This document shows, in pieces, positions 26,406 to 34,795 of a stretch of DNA of 64,000 bases. A program made the translations under genes and the position numbers. Numbering within the stretch: the first letter of the stretch is position 1; each line of letters begins with the position of its first letter. Origin of the DNA: Pyxidicoccus trucidator (GTDB lineage Bacteria; Myxococcota; Myxococcia; Myxococcales; Myxococcaceae); NCBI RefSeq assembly GCF_010894435.1, contig NZ_JAAIXZ010000006.1, positions 124,001 through 188,000 of the forward strand, written 5' to 3'. Below the pieces are notes generated by a model. The model was not told the DNA's origin, did no database searches, and saw only the letters and a program-made list of their open reading frames with translations.

Positions 26406-27323
26406 ATGCGTGCGCGAACTTGCAGCGCCCCCCTGCTCCTGCTCCTGCTCTCGGCCTGCGCCACGATGGATCCGAGCCCGGGAGAGTTGGAGGACCCGAG
26501 TCCCCAGAGTCCGAGATTCGCCAACCTTCAGCGGGCGGCGCAGTACCCGTGGACGGATGATGGGAAATGCGCGGTGCGGGAAGCCTCCAACGAGTGGCCG
26601 ATCCTTGCGGAGCGGTGCTTTCATGCTCTCGATCGCGACAGGGTCAGGTTGAGGGATGTCACCAAAAGATGCGCTGTCGCCTACGCGGATGCAGCCGCTC
26701 CCGCAGTCGTGGCCCTCTGTGTTTTCGCGGCACCCGAGATCGTCGTCGGTGCAGTGATTGTTCTTGGCGCGGTGGTGGTAGCAGCCGCCATCCAGGAGGG
26801 GATTGATGCTTATCAACGGAACGCATCCCGCGAGCGCGCGAAGCCCAAGGCTCAAACGCAGCCCGCTAAGGAACCGTTAGCGGACCGAACGCCAAAGCCA
26901 AAGGGGTCGAGCACCGGAGACATCTTCCCCCCACCGCCAGAAACCACGCCGCGCCGTCCGTCGTGCGAGCCCATCCCGGTGCGGCACGCGGGCGAAGATG
27001 TCCCGCATAACGAGTGCGCCGATAAGTTTCCGCCCAACCGTTATCCCGGCATGGACGTATTCGTGGGAGGTGAGCGCTTCGATGCGCTGCAAGTCGGCGT
27101 ACGTGTGCTGTGGGAGATCAAGACCCACCGATTTGACACCTACCCTGACTTTATCCAGGAGCGGGAGATTGAGAAGGAGGTGGAGCAATTGACCAAGGAA
27201 CTCGCCGCTGCGCGGGCCTGTGGATACGACTTCGTCGTTGGGGTGAGCACGCAAGGGCACAAAGATGCGCTGCGCGAAGTGCTTCCCGGGCTCAATGTCG
27301 TCATTACGGGGTGCACACGATGA
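26406..27323 (+). CDS. Lipoprotein nuclease toxin (DUF6310-like, PD-(D/E)xK type)
   Basis: The 305-residue lipoprotein has a lipobox LLLSAC near residue 19. A cysteine-containing N-terminal domain follows, then a hydrophobic segment (about 100-128) and a Pro/Lys-rich linker (about 140-195). The C-terminal domain is of restriction-endonuclease fold: GMDVFVGGERFDAL, then WEIKTH (ExK near residues 238-240), then helical and FVVGV strands. This arrangement, with an immunity-type gene overlapping its end, matches polymorphic lipoprotein toxins of myxobacteria; I recall the family as DUF6310. The ATG at 26406 is chosen for AAAGGA 7 nt upstream. Predicted to cut DNA in a recipient cell; inference. 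Confidence 0.78.
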   Translation: MRARTCSAPLLLLLLSACATMDPSPGELEDPSPQSPRFANLQRAAQYPWTDDGKCAVREASNEWPILAERCFHALDRDRVRLRDVTKRCAVAYADAAAPAVVALCVFAAPEIVVGAVIVLGAVVVAAAIQEGIDAYQRNASRERAKPKAQTQPAKEPLADRTPKPKGSSTGDIFPPPPETTPRRPSCEPIPVRHAGEDVPHNECADKFPPNRYPGMDVFVGGERFDALQVGVRVLWEIKTHRFDTYPDFIQEREIEKEVEQLTKELAAARACGYDFVVGVSTQGHKDALREVLPGLNVVITGCTR

Positions 27324-28078
27324 CCAAGCCTAGAGCCCTCACCCTCATCGTCTACGCGCCTGCGCTCGTGGGCAAAGACGACCGCGCGCTCGATGTCATC
27401 CATGGGATGGAAAATGCCCTTCCCGGTTTGCGCCTGGCGTGGAGGATCTCCGAAAGCGGGCGCCCCATCGCCTTGCCGCAGCGCGACGCGTGGCTCATAG
27501 AAAGGATTAAGGACGGGAGAATCCCTCTTCTGTGCAACGGGGACGAGAGTTACCCCGTGACGGTTTCGGGGAGACAGAGCCCAGCACTCCTCAGCCCGGG
27601 CGGTCAGCCGCAACTCGACGTTCATGCGAAGTTGCCACTAGACGAGCCTGTGATCGCGGCAGCGGCGGCCATGCTTGAGGCCGTGGCGGAAGGGGCGCGC
27701 TCGTTCTGGGGGCATGCGTCCCGGTATGGTTACGGCTCGGAAGTCGGGGATCAGTTTCGCCGCTCCGCTCATGGACCGGAGCGCTCACCCCGTGGGCTTC
27801 CCATGCTCAATCTTCCAGAAAACCTCCCCGCGCCTGAGATTCCCTGTTTCCTCGGGTGGCTGAACTATTGGTCTGCTGCTGCCGCGCAGGCCATCGGGTT
27901 CCCGGACCCGGCCCGCGACGCCGAACTGCTCACGCGGGCGCGGCGCACGCCGTCGGGCGGATGGGTTGTGAAGCTCACTGATGCGCCGCTCGATTATGAC
28001 AACCCCGCCCACCTGGACGCGCTCAATCGGGCCTACGAGCGCTTCCCGGTGATCGGCGGGCGCGACTCTCCACGCTGA
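27320..28078 (+). CDS. Imm52-like immunity protein
   Basis: The 252-residue cytosolic protein starts inside the stop of the toxin gene (ATGA overlap), the usual arrangement for a toxin and its immunity gene. I recall the pattern ALTLIVYAPALVGKDDRALDVI, LIERIKDGR and GWLNYWS as the immunity 52 family. It should bind and block the neighbouring nuclease domain in the producer and its kin. No signal peptide or enzyme motif is seen. Direct repeats follow 38 bp after the stop. Confidence 0.75.
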   Translation: MTKPRALTLIVYAPALVGKDDRALDVIHGMENALPGLRLAWRISESGRPIALPQRDAWLIERIKDGRIPLLCNGDESYPVTVSGRQSPALLSPGGQPQLDVHAKLPLDEPVIAAAAAMLEAVAEGARSFWGHASRYGYGSEVGDQFRRSAHGPERSPRGLPMLNLPENLPAPEIPCFLGWLNYWSAAAAQAIGFPDPARDAELLTRARRTPSGGWVVKLTDAPLDYDNPAHLDALNRAYERFPVIGGRDSPR

Positions 28079-28609
28079 AGGAGGCTGCCGCGCGTCTCCT
28101 GGCACACTCCACCCGGCCCGAGCTGGCACTGTCGGACGCGCTCTGCACCCGGGCCGAGCTGGAGCTGTCCGACGCGCGCTGTTGGCGGTCTCGTGAAAGC
28201 GCAGATTTCTGGTCACAGGTCGACCGGATTTCCAGGGCTCGTGGCCACCGGCCAGCGCTCGGAGAGCACTGGCCTGAAGTCAAGGCCCTCTCTCGACCAT
28301 GACCAGATTCCCGCGCTTTCTGGTGACCATCAACAACCGCTACCAGGAGAGAACCTCCGGCTGGCCGTCCATGCGCAACCAGACCTCGGCCGCCGAGTCG
28401 CCGCTATGGCCGGAACGTTCCCGCGACGCCCTCCATGGAGGCAAGTAACGTCAGCCCTACACCGCCTTCCGCCACCGCGCCGGATACCGTCGCATATGCC
28501 CAACCGCGCATTGCGTGGCGGCATCAGCTCGTCCGCCGTAGGGCACCGAGCCCGTTCTCGGTGGATAATGATTTTCAAATCAAGAACGAGGACTCTCTTC
28601 GTGTGGCGG
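28079..28609. other. 531-bp gene-poor region after the immunity gene
   Basis: The region contains the two right-hand repeat copies (28116-28179). Further on there is an imperfect inverted repeat (28208-28223 with 28293-28307). A 49-codon open stretch at 28299-28448 has no signal or recognisable domain, and an A+T-richer patch lies near 28561-28600. It looks like scar tissue from past insertion or loss. Confidence 0.5.
28116..28179. repeat. Two copies of the same repeat (right flank of toxin module)
   Basis: Copies begin at 28116 and 28152 (36-bp spacing) and carry the core GCCGAGCTGGAGCTGTCCGA seen at 26206-26307, in the same orientation. The toxin and immunity genes lie exactly between the two groups. 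Confidence 0.8.
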
Positions 28610-29266
28610 CTACCGCATGCCCGTGGGCGGATCGGTGCCTTCCCGGGACGCGATGATGGTGACGACAAGCTCGCCGTGCTCCTGCCGCTCGCTCGCGACG
28701 AAGAGGGAGCCGGGCCAGCCCATGAACCCATCCATGAGGAATGGGCCATGCGCCTTCTGATCCGCATGGGACACCTCGACCTGGCACATCGTCGCCCGGC
28801 ACTCGAGCACGTTCAGCCGCGAGCCACCCGGCAGCCTGCCGCGGACCAGCTCGCCCAGCCTGCGCTCGGCGTTGCCGCTCCAGGCGTCGTCCGGCAGCTC
28901 CAGCTCATACGCTGACAGCACATTGGCCTGCGCCTGCGCGTAGGTCGGCTGTGGCGGCGGAGCCTGCGTGTCCTGTTGGCGGGCACCCGCGTCGCTCGAG
29001 GCCCCTGCCCCGGCCAGTGCCTGCATGCGGGCCTCCCGCAACGCGGCCTGCTGCTCCAGATAGGCGACGGCCTCCGCCACCGCCCGGCCGTCCTCGCGCG
29101 GCGGCACCTTGGGCTGATTGCGCACCAGCTCGTCGAGGCGCCGCACCTCCTCTCTCAGGTTTTCGAGCTCGGCGCGCGAAGCCTCGTGACGCCTCGACTG
29201 GTACAGCGACACGATGAGGGCCATGCACGCCACGATGAGGGACGGCAGCCAGGTCTTGGAGCGCAT
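28610..29266 (-). CDS. Hypothetical membrane-anchored coiled-coil protein
   Basis: The 218-residue protein has an N-terminal membrane segment (about 6-21) and then a charged coiled-coil (about 26-50, 60-82). A Gln/Pro-rich linker leads to a compact C-terminal domain (about 108-215) with two cysteines (LECRATMCQVE). Such anchored small domains are common in myxobacteria, but I do not recognise the family or function. The C-terminal domain probably faces the periplasm. It is the last gene of a minus-strand pair, separated from the upstream gene by a strong hairpin. Confidence 0.75.
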   Translation of the reverse strand: MRSKTWLPSLIVACMALIVSLYQSRRHEASRAELENLREEVRRLDELVRNQPKVPPREDGRAVAEAVAYLEQQAALREARMQALAGAGASSDAGARQQDTQAPPPQPTYAQAQANVLSAYELELPDDAWSGNAERRLGELVRGRLPGGSRLNVLECRATMCQVEVSHADQKAHGPFLMDGFMGWPGSLFVASERQEHGELVVTIIASREGTDPPTGMR

Positions 29267-29299
29267 CTAGCGAAACCAGGGGTTGAGAGGGATACAGCG

Positions 29300-29331
29300 G
29301 GGAGCCCGCCCCTGAGGCAAGGCGGGCTCCC
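29300..29331 (-). terminator. Strong hairpin terminator
   Basis: GGGAGCCCGCC (29300-29310) and GGCGGGCTCCC (29321-29331) are perfect 11-bp arms around a 10-nt loop, 24 bp after the stop of the small secreted protein gene in its reading direction. Confidence 0.65.
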
Positions 29332-29355
29332 GCTTCAGCGAGGCTTCGGAAGGGA

Positions 29356-29808
29356 CTACCCCACCGTGTAGGAACCGATGATGCCGCCAGCCTCGAGCGA
29401 GCAGCGGAAGACCACCGGGCTCCAGCTCCAGACGGTGCGGTCACCGGTGTTCAGCGTCTGCCACGTCTGGGGACCGGCGACCGTCCAGGTGAAGGCGCCG
29501 ACGTTGGCGCCGTTGCCCACGCCGTTGGTGCTCACCGACTGGCACCAGCTGTTGCTCCCGAACATGCTGATCGACGTCGGGTGCACCCCCGTCGTGGTGA
29601 CGGACAGCGAGGCGGTGACTTCCTTCGACGTCGAACAGTTGTTGACGACGCCGCCGAAGCTGGAGCGCACAAGGCACCCGGCGTCGGCGGGGTTCATCGC
29701 CCTGAAGTCGAAGCCAGCACCATTGACGGCGGCGCCGGCGCTGGCGGCAAACAGGCCAAGGGAAGCCACCATGCCAGCCTTCAGGGAACGAATGACAGTC
29801 GAGCTCAT
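29356..29808 (-). CDS. Small secreted protein of unknown function
   Basis: The 150-residue product has a typical signal peptide (about 1-26, ending AGA-AV). The mature part is Ser/Thr/Gly-rich with four cysteines (Cys45, 58, 89 and 135). It probably folds as a disulfide-bonded beta protein of about 124 residues. No known domain is seen. A hairpin terminator follows. Confidence 0.8.
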   Translation of the reverse strand: MSSTVIRSLKAGMVASLGLFAASAGAAVNGAGFDFRAMNPADAGCLVRSSFGGVVNNCSTSKEVTASLSVTTTGVHPTSISMFGSNSWCQSVSTNGVGNGANVGAFTWTVAGPQTWQTLNTGDRTVWSWSPVVFRCSLEAGGIIGSYTVG

Positions 29809-29940
29809 TTGTCAGTACTCCATTTGGGGGTTGAGGCGCCCTCTCCATCAAGCGCCGAAATTCCAAACGGGGCATGCCTGGATTATTCGTTATTCCTTTA
29901 TTGCTTCGTTTTTGGAGCGGCGCCGGACCTCGCCCACGGG

Positions 29941-32454
29941 TCAGCTCGCCCAGTGGGCCTCGGCCGGCTCGTGCTCCGGAGGCGCCTTGGTGGCCCGCAG
30001 CAGCGGAAGCGCGAAGGTGAAGGTGGAGCCCTGCCCCACCTCACTCTCCAACCAGATGCGTCCGCCGTGGGACTCCAGGATGTTGCGGCAGAGATACAGC
30101 CCCAGCCCGAGGCCGCCATAGGCGTGCACGGGCGCGTTGCTTGCCCGGAAGTAGCGGTCGAACACATGGCCCCGCTGCTCGGGAGGAATGCCCACGCCCG
30201 GGTCGGACACGGACACCTGGACCTCGTCTCCCGCCACGTCGAGATTCACCCGGAGGGTGCCTCCCTCCGGGCTGTACTTGACGGCGTTCTCCAGCAACGT
30301 GAGCAGCACCTCCTCCAGGCGGAACCTGTCCCCCAGCACCCAGGCCTCGCTGCCTCCCGTCTCCAGCTTCAGCACGTGCGAGGTGCCATTGCGCGGGAAG
30401 CTTGACGCAATAGCGTGCACCAGCGCGTGGAGGGGAACGGGCGCGAGCCGGATGGACAGCCGCCCCGTGTCCACCTGGGCGGCTTCGAGCAGGTGCTCGA
30501 TGAGGCGCTGGAGGCGCCGCACATGGCCGCGGAGGCCCTCCAACGTCCGCGCCTCGTCCGGGTGGTCCGAGCGCAGCCGGCCCGCGAGCGACTCCAGGCG
30601 AATCGCCAGCGGGGTGAGTGGCGTCTTCAGCTCGTGCGCGGCCAGGGTGAGGAACTCGTCGCGCGCGCGGATGGCCGTCCGCGCCTCGCGCAGGAGCCGC
30701 GTATGGACCCGCTCCACCCGCTTGCGGTCGGTGACGTCATGGAGGAGCACGCCGGCACCGAACGGCGCCCGTCCCGCGGCGGACCGCACCGGGAAGGCGC
30801 TGGCCAGCAAGTGCCGCTCCTCCCCGAACGAGCGTCTCTCCAGCTCCCGCTCCTTCACCGGCTCTCCCAGTTGGAGCGTCCGGCGCAGGAGGGGCGCCAG
30901 GTCCGAGCAGAGGTCCTCGGCCAGTCGCTCCGCCGGCCGGGCCTCCCCCAACCCGAGCAGGCGGAGGAAGGCGTCGTTGGCCCGCTGGCACTTCAAGTCG
31001 GAGTCGAAGAAGGCGAAGCCGATGAGGGCCGTCTGGAGCACGGTGTCGAGCTGGGCCAGGGATTCCCGCGCGCTCCGCACCGCGTCCTTGAGCTGGTCAT
31101 GGAGCTGGGCACGTTCGATCATCAGCGAGCAGCGGTGGGCGAGCTCCTCGGCGAGGGCGTGGTCTTCCCGCTCGAAGGTGCGCCCCGCCCGGGTACGGAA
31201 GAGCGTGAGCTGCCCCAGGACCCGGCCCTGGCTGTCGAGTGGGAGCGTGAGCTGCGCACCATCCCGTGGAGACGCCGTGGCAGCAGCGGCGGCGGTCATC
31301 GTCTGACGTGGCGCGGGAGGACGCATGGGCAGGAGCCAGTCCAGGGCAGCCGGCTCGCCCGCCACGCCCACGGGGATCAGGTCCCGCGGGCCGCCGTGCC
31401 GGAGCGACAGCACACAGGCATCCGCCAGCTCGGGGACCATCCTCTTCGCGACCCGCACGAGCGCCTTGTCATCCAGCGACTCGGCGAGAATCACGCTCGC
31501 GTCCGCGAGCAGCCGCTGTCCCCGCTCCACCCGGCGCCGCTCCCGCAGCGCCGAGGCCAGCATGAGGGTCAGGATGCCGAGGACGGCGAGGAGGGCCTGG
31601 GTGGCCACGAGCGCCTCATGGGGCGTGGCCGCGTTGTGCTGGAAGGGGCCCAGCCCCCGGCCCGCGTTCCAGCCCGCGATGAGGGCCAGCACCCCCGTGG
31701 CGGTGGACACCCCGGGCACTCCGAAGCGCAGCGCCGCCCACACGAAGAAGCCAAAGGCGGCATACAGCACGATGAAGACGGTGGGTAGCGGCCCGCGGGT
31801 GCCGGGCACGGAGGGGATGCTGAAGACCCATTGGCTGAGCACCGCGAGCAGCAGCATCAGCACCACTGACTCCACGCGACGCCAGAAGCGGAGGCGGGGA
31901 ATGGGGAAGGCGGTGAGGAAGAACGGCCCCATCAGCACCACGCCGAGCGCGTCTCCCAGCCACCAGCTCGTCCACCACGTCAGGAAGGGAACGTCCGGGG
32001 CCAGCCACCGGGCAGCCGCGGCTCCGGCCAGGAGCCCGCTCACCATGGCGGGGAGCAGGGCCCCGAGCCCCACCAGCGCGAGCACCTCCCGAGGGTGGCT
32101 GAGCGTCATGGGGCGCCGGAGGACGGCACGCAGCAGCGAGGCGCCCAGGAGGGGCTCAAGGCAGTTGGAGACAGCCCAGGCCACGGCGAGCTGCACGGGG
32201 CGCCCGTGGAGGAGGAGTTCGATCAGCGTCTCCGAGATGAAGATGGTCACGAGCCAGACGGGCCAGCTCCGCGTCGGCGTGCGCAGCAGGAGCGCGAGGG
32301 TGAAGCCGGCGGGCAGCCAGAACGCCAGGAACCGGGCGGGGTCGGAATAGAAATACCTGTCGCTGAGCGCCGCGAGCACGGCGTAGGCCAGACCCACGAG
32401 GACGGCTCCCGAAAGTTGCGCAGCCGCCATCCGGGCGAAGTTTTCGCGGGCCAT
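29941..32454 (-). CDS. MASE1-PAS histidine kinase
   Basis: The 837-residue membrane sensor kinase begins with about eight hydrophobic segments of the MASE1 type (about 10-310). A GAF-like region follows (about 325-470), then a PAS domain (about 490-595). The HisKA domain has phospho-accepting His in AAHELKTPL (about residue 603). The ATPase domain has the N box ENAVKYSP, G1 DPGVGIP and G2 GGLGLGL. The ATG at 32454 matches the start of the conserved membrane domain. A TTG at 32511 has a clear GGAGG site and would add 19 residues. No response regulator is adjacent, so it is an orphan kinase. Confidence 0.88.
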   Translation of the reverse strand: MARENFARMAAAQLSGAVLVGLAYAVLAALSDRYFYSDPARFLAFWLPAGFTLALLLRTPTRSWPVWLVTIFISETLIELLLHGRPVQLAVAWAVSNCLEPLLGASLLRAVLRRPMTLSHPREVLALVGLGALLPAMVSGLLAGAAAARWLAPDVPFLTWWTSWWLGDALGVVLMGPFFLTAFPIPRLRFWRRVESVVLMLLLAVLSQWVFSIPSVPGTRGPLPTVFIVLYAAFGFFVWAALRFGVPGVSTATGVLALIAGWNAGRGLGPFQHNAATPHEALVATQALLAVLGILTLMLASALRERRRVERGQRLLADASVILAESLDDKALVRVAKRMVPELADACVLSLRHGGPRDLIPVGVAGEPAALDWLLPMRPPAPRQTMTAAAAATASPRDGAQLTLPLDSQGRVLGQLTLFRTRAGRTFEREDHALAEELAHRCSLMIERAQLHDQLKDAVRSARESLAQLDTVLQTALIGFAFFDSDLKCQRANDAFLRLLGLGEARPAERLAEDLCSDLAPLLRRTLQLGEPVKERELERRSFGEERHLLASAFPVRSAAGRAPFGAGVLLHDVTDRKRVERVHTRLLREARTAIRARDEFLTLAAHELKTPLTPLAIRLESLAGRLRSDHPDEARTLEGLRGHVRRLQRLIEHLLEAAQVDTGRLSIRLAPVPLHALVHAIASSFPRNGTSHVLKLETGGSEAWVLGDRFRLEEVLLTLLENAVKYSPEGGTLRVNLDVAGDEVQVSVSDPGVGIPPEQRGHVFDRYFRASNAPVHAYGGLGLGLYLCRNILESHGGRIWLESEVGQGSTFTFALPLLRATKAPPEHEPAEAHWAS

Positions 32455-32627
32455 CGCGCCACCGCCTTCCCCTCCGCACGAGGCCGCTTCTCGCGAGGAG
32501 TGCCCGAGCAAAAGTAGGCACCTCCGCGACCGCCCGCGAACGCGGCGCCGCCCGGCGCCTCATGATGATGCGAGGGACTCACCGGCCGCTCGGACGGGAG
32601 GCGAACGGCCCTACGTGCTCACGGACC

Positions 32628-34025
32628 CTACCCCTCCGTGCCAGGAGCGACGGGCAGCTCGATGACCACCTCCGCCCCCTGCCCCGCCGGGACGTCCGCC
32701 ACGTACGCACGGCCGCCATGCCTCGCCGCCACCTCGCGGACGATGGCCAGGCCCAGCCCCGAGCCGGGCTTGCCGGAGGCGGTGTCCACCAGTCGGTGGA
32801 AGGGCGCGAACACCGCTTCGCGCTCGGCGGGGGGAATGCCCGGCCCGTCGTCCGCCACGCTCACCCGGTAGCGATCCGCCTCCCGGGACAGCCGCACGCG
32901 AAGCTCCCCACCGTCCGGGGAGAACTTCAGGGCGTTGGACAGCAGGTTGTCCACCGCCTGCCGCAGGCCTCCCGCATCGAAGCGCGCCTCCGCGGGCCCC
33001 GGCGCGTCCAGGCGGATGAGCAGGCCCCGCCGCTCCGCCTCCGCGCGTGCCCCCTCCACCGCCTGCGTCAGCACCTCCGACAGGTCCCCCTTCTTGCGGT
33101 CCCACGCGCCCCGCCCCACCGCCGCCAGGTCCAGCAGGTTCTCCGCCAGCACCGCCAGCCGATCCACCTCGCGCCGCGCATCCCGCAGGCTGGCCCGCAG
33201 CTCCTCCGGCTCCCGCTCGCGCCGCAGCGCCAGGTCCATGGTCGTCCGCATCAGCGACAGCGGCGTGCGCAGCTCGTGCGCCGCGTCCGCGATGAGCCGC
33301 TCCTGGGCCTCTCTCGCCCCCCGCAGCCGCTGCGTCGCCTCCGCCAGCACCGCCCGCAGCTCGCCAATCTCGTCGCTTCCCTGGTCCTCGGCCGGCGCGT
33401 GCGAGAAGTTCCCCTCGCGCAGCTGGCCCAGGTGCCCGGTCATCGCATCCAGCCTCCGGGCCAGCCGCCGCGCCTGCAGCGTCTGCACCACCAGCAACAG
33501 CAGCCCCGTCACCGCCGCCAGCGAGAAGGCCATGCGGTAGTACGTGCCCACCGAGCCGTCCACCTGCCCCAGCGACGCTGACAGCCGCAGCGCGTACCGC
33601 TCTCCATGCGGCGAGCGCACGTTCACCAGCACCTCGCGCCACCGGCCGCCGCTCCGGTCCGTCCGGGTGGAGAGCACCGGCTCCGCGCCGGGCTCGCCGG
33701 GCACGACGCGCGCCTGCGGGCGCGCCCCCTCCGGGAGCGGCGGGTAGCGCATCACCAGCTCCCCGTCCGGACCGTAGAGGTAACCCCGAGGCGCGAAGGG
33801 GCGCACCTGCTCCTCCAGCGGGGACACCGCCATGTGCAGGTGCACCTTCTGGCCGGGCCCGTCGAAGAGGCTGACGCTCTCCACCGCGGCCTGTGCCAGC
33901 AGCGCCCTGTCCAATGAGCGCTCCAGGTCATAGCGGAACAGCCGCCCCGCGATGACCAGCGCGGCGAGCGTGGTCAGCGTCGGCACCAGCGCCCCCAACA
34001 GCCAGAGCCTCCGGGTCAGCGTCAC
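32628..34025 (-). CDS. Two-component sensor histidine kinase (EnvZ/BaeS type)
   Basis: The 465-residue kinase has two membrane segments (about 8-27 and 165-187) enclosing a periplasmic sensor domain. A HAMP linker follows (about 188-235), then HisKA with His in DAAHELRTP (about 247). The ATPase domain has SNALKFSP, DDGPGIP and GSGLGLAI. The GTG start overlaps the stop of the response-regulator gene (GTGA), so the pair is co-translated and should form one signalling unit. The signal is unknown. Confidence 0.92.
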   Translation of the reverse strand: MTLTRRLWLLGALVPTLTTLAALVIAGRLFRYDLERSLDRALLAQAAVESVSLFDGPGQKVHLHMAVSPLEEQVRPFAPRGYLYGPDGELVMRYPPLPEGARPQARVVPGEPGAEPVLSTRTDRSGGRWREVLVNVRSPHGERYALRLSASLGQVDGSVGTYYRMAFSLAAVTGLLLLVVQTLQARRLARRLDAMTGHLGQLREGNFSHAPAEDQGSDEIGELRAVLAEATQRLRGAREAQERLIADAAHELRTPLSLMRTTMDLALRREREPEELRASLRDARREVDRLAVLAENLLDLAAVGRGAWDRKKGDLSEVLTQAVEGARAEAERRGLLIRLDAPGPAEARFDAGGLRQAVDNLLSNALKFSPDGGELRVRLSREADRYRVSVADDGPGIPPAEREAVFAPFHRLVDTASGKPGSGLGLAIVREVAARHGGRAYVADVPAGQGAEVVIELPVAPGTEG

Positions 34026-34699
34026 GGAGCCGCCACCACCAGCTTGTAGCCCACGCCCCGCACGGAGCGGATGGTGACGTCCGTCGCCTCCAGCCGCTCC
34101 AGCTTCGTGCGCAGGTAGCCCACGTAGACCTCCAGCACGTTGCCGCTGCCGTCGAAGTCCGGTCCCCACGCCTGCGTCAGCAGCCGCGCCCGCACCTGCG
34201 GCTCTCCCGGGTGCTTCGCCAGCGCGGAGAAAAGCGCGAACTCGCGCGCCGTCAGCGGCTCCTCGCGCTCACCCCGGCGCAGCACCCGGCGGCGGGGATC
34301 CAGGACCAGGCCCCCGAGCCGCAGCGGCCCGTCCTCCGCCTCGCCCCGGCGGCAGAGCGCCTCCAAGCGCGCCAGCAGCTCGTCGAAGTCGAAGGGCTTC
34401 ACCAGGTAGTCGTCCGCACCCGAGCGCAGCCCCGCCACCTTCTCCGGCGTCGTGCCTCGCGCGGTGAGCATCAACACCGGCGTGCGCACCCCGGCGCTCC
34501 GCCAGTGCTTCAGCAGCGTGAGGCCGTCCACGCCCGGTAGCGCCCAGTCGAGGATGATGACCTCGTAGCCATCCTGCGCGCCGCGCTCCAGCGCCGCGCG
34601 GCCCTCCGAGCACACATCCACGGAGTGGCCCTCCTCCGTCAACCCGCGCTGGAGGAGCGCCACCATCTTTTCCTCGTCCTCGACGAGCAGGATCTTCAC
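34022..34699 (-). CDS. OmpR-family response regulator
   Basis: The 225-residue regulator has a receiver domain with acidic pocket (VEDEE), phospho-acceptor Asp51 (ILDWALPG) and Lys101 (YLVKPFD). It has a C-terminal winged-helix DNA-binding domain (about 128-220; RTKLE, RSVRGVGYKL). The GTG at 34699 is chosen because the receiver fold begins there and G-rich sequence lies just upstream; an earlier in-frame start at 34735 is less likely. It is the first gene of the regulator-kinase pair. Confidence 0.93.
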   Translation of the reverse strand: MKILLVEDEEKMVALLQRGLTEEGHSVDVCSEGRAALERGAQDGYEVIILDWALPGVDGLTLLKHWRSAGVRTPVLMLTARGTTPEKVAGLRSGADDYLVKPFDFDELLARLEALCRRGEAEDGPLRLGGLVLDPRRRVLRRGEREEPLTAREFALFSALAKHPGEPQVRARLLTQAWGPDFDGSGNVLEVYVGYLRTKLERLEATDVTIRSVRGVGYKLVVAAP

Positions 34700-34795
34700 G
34701 CACGGCCCCCCTTCGGAGGCCGCTGCCAGCCTCACATCCGTGAATACTTTTTCACGGTTGTGCCGGGCGGAGCCAGAGTCATCGCGCGCCCGGCC

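Noticed and set aside
28299..28448. 49-codon plus-strand open frame after the immunity gene
   Set aside because: Short, no ribosome site, no domain, and no homologue I recognise; kept only as a note in the region entry.
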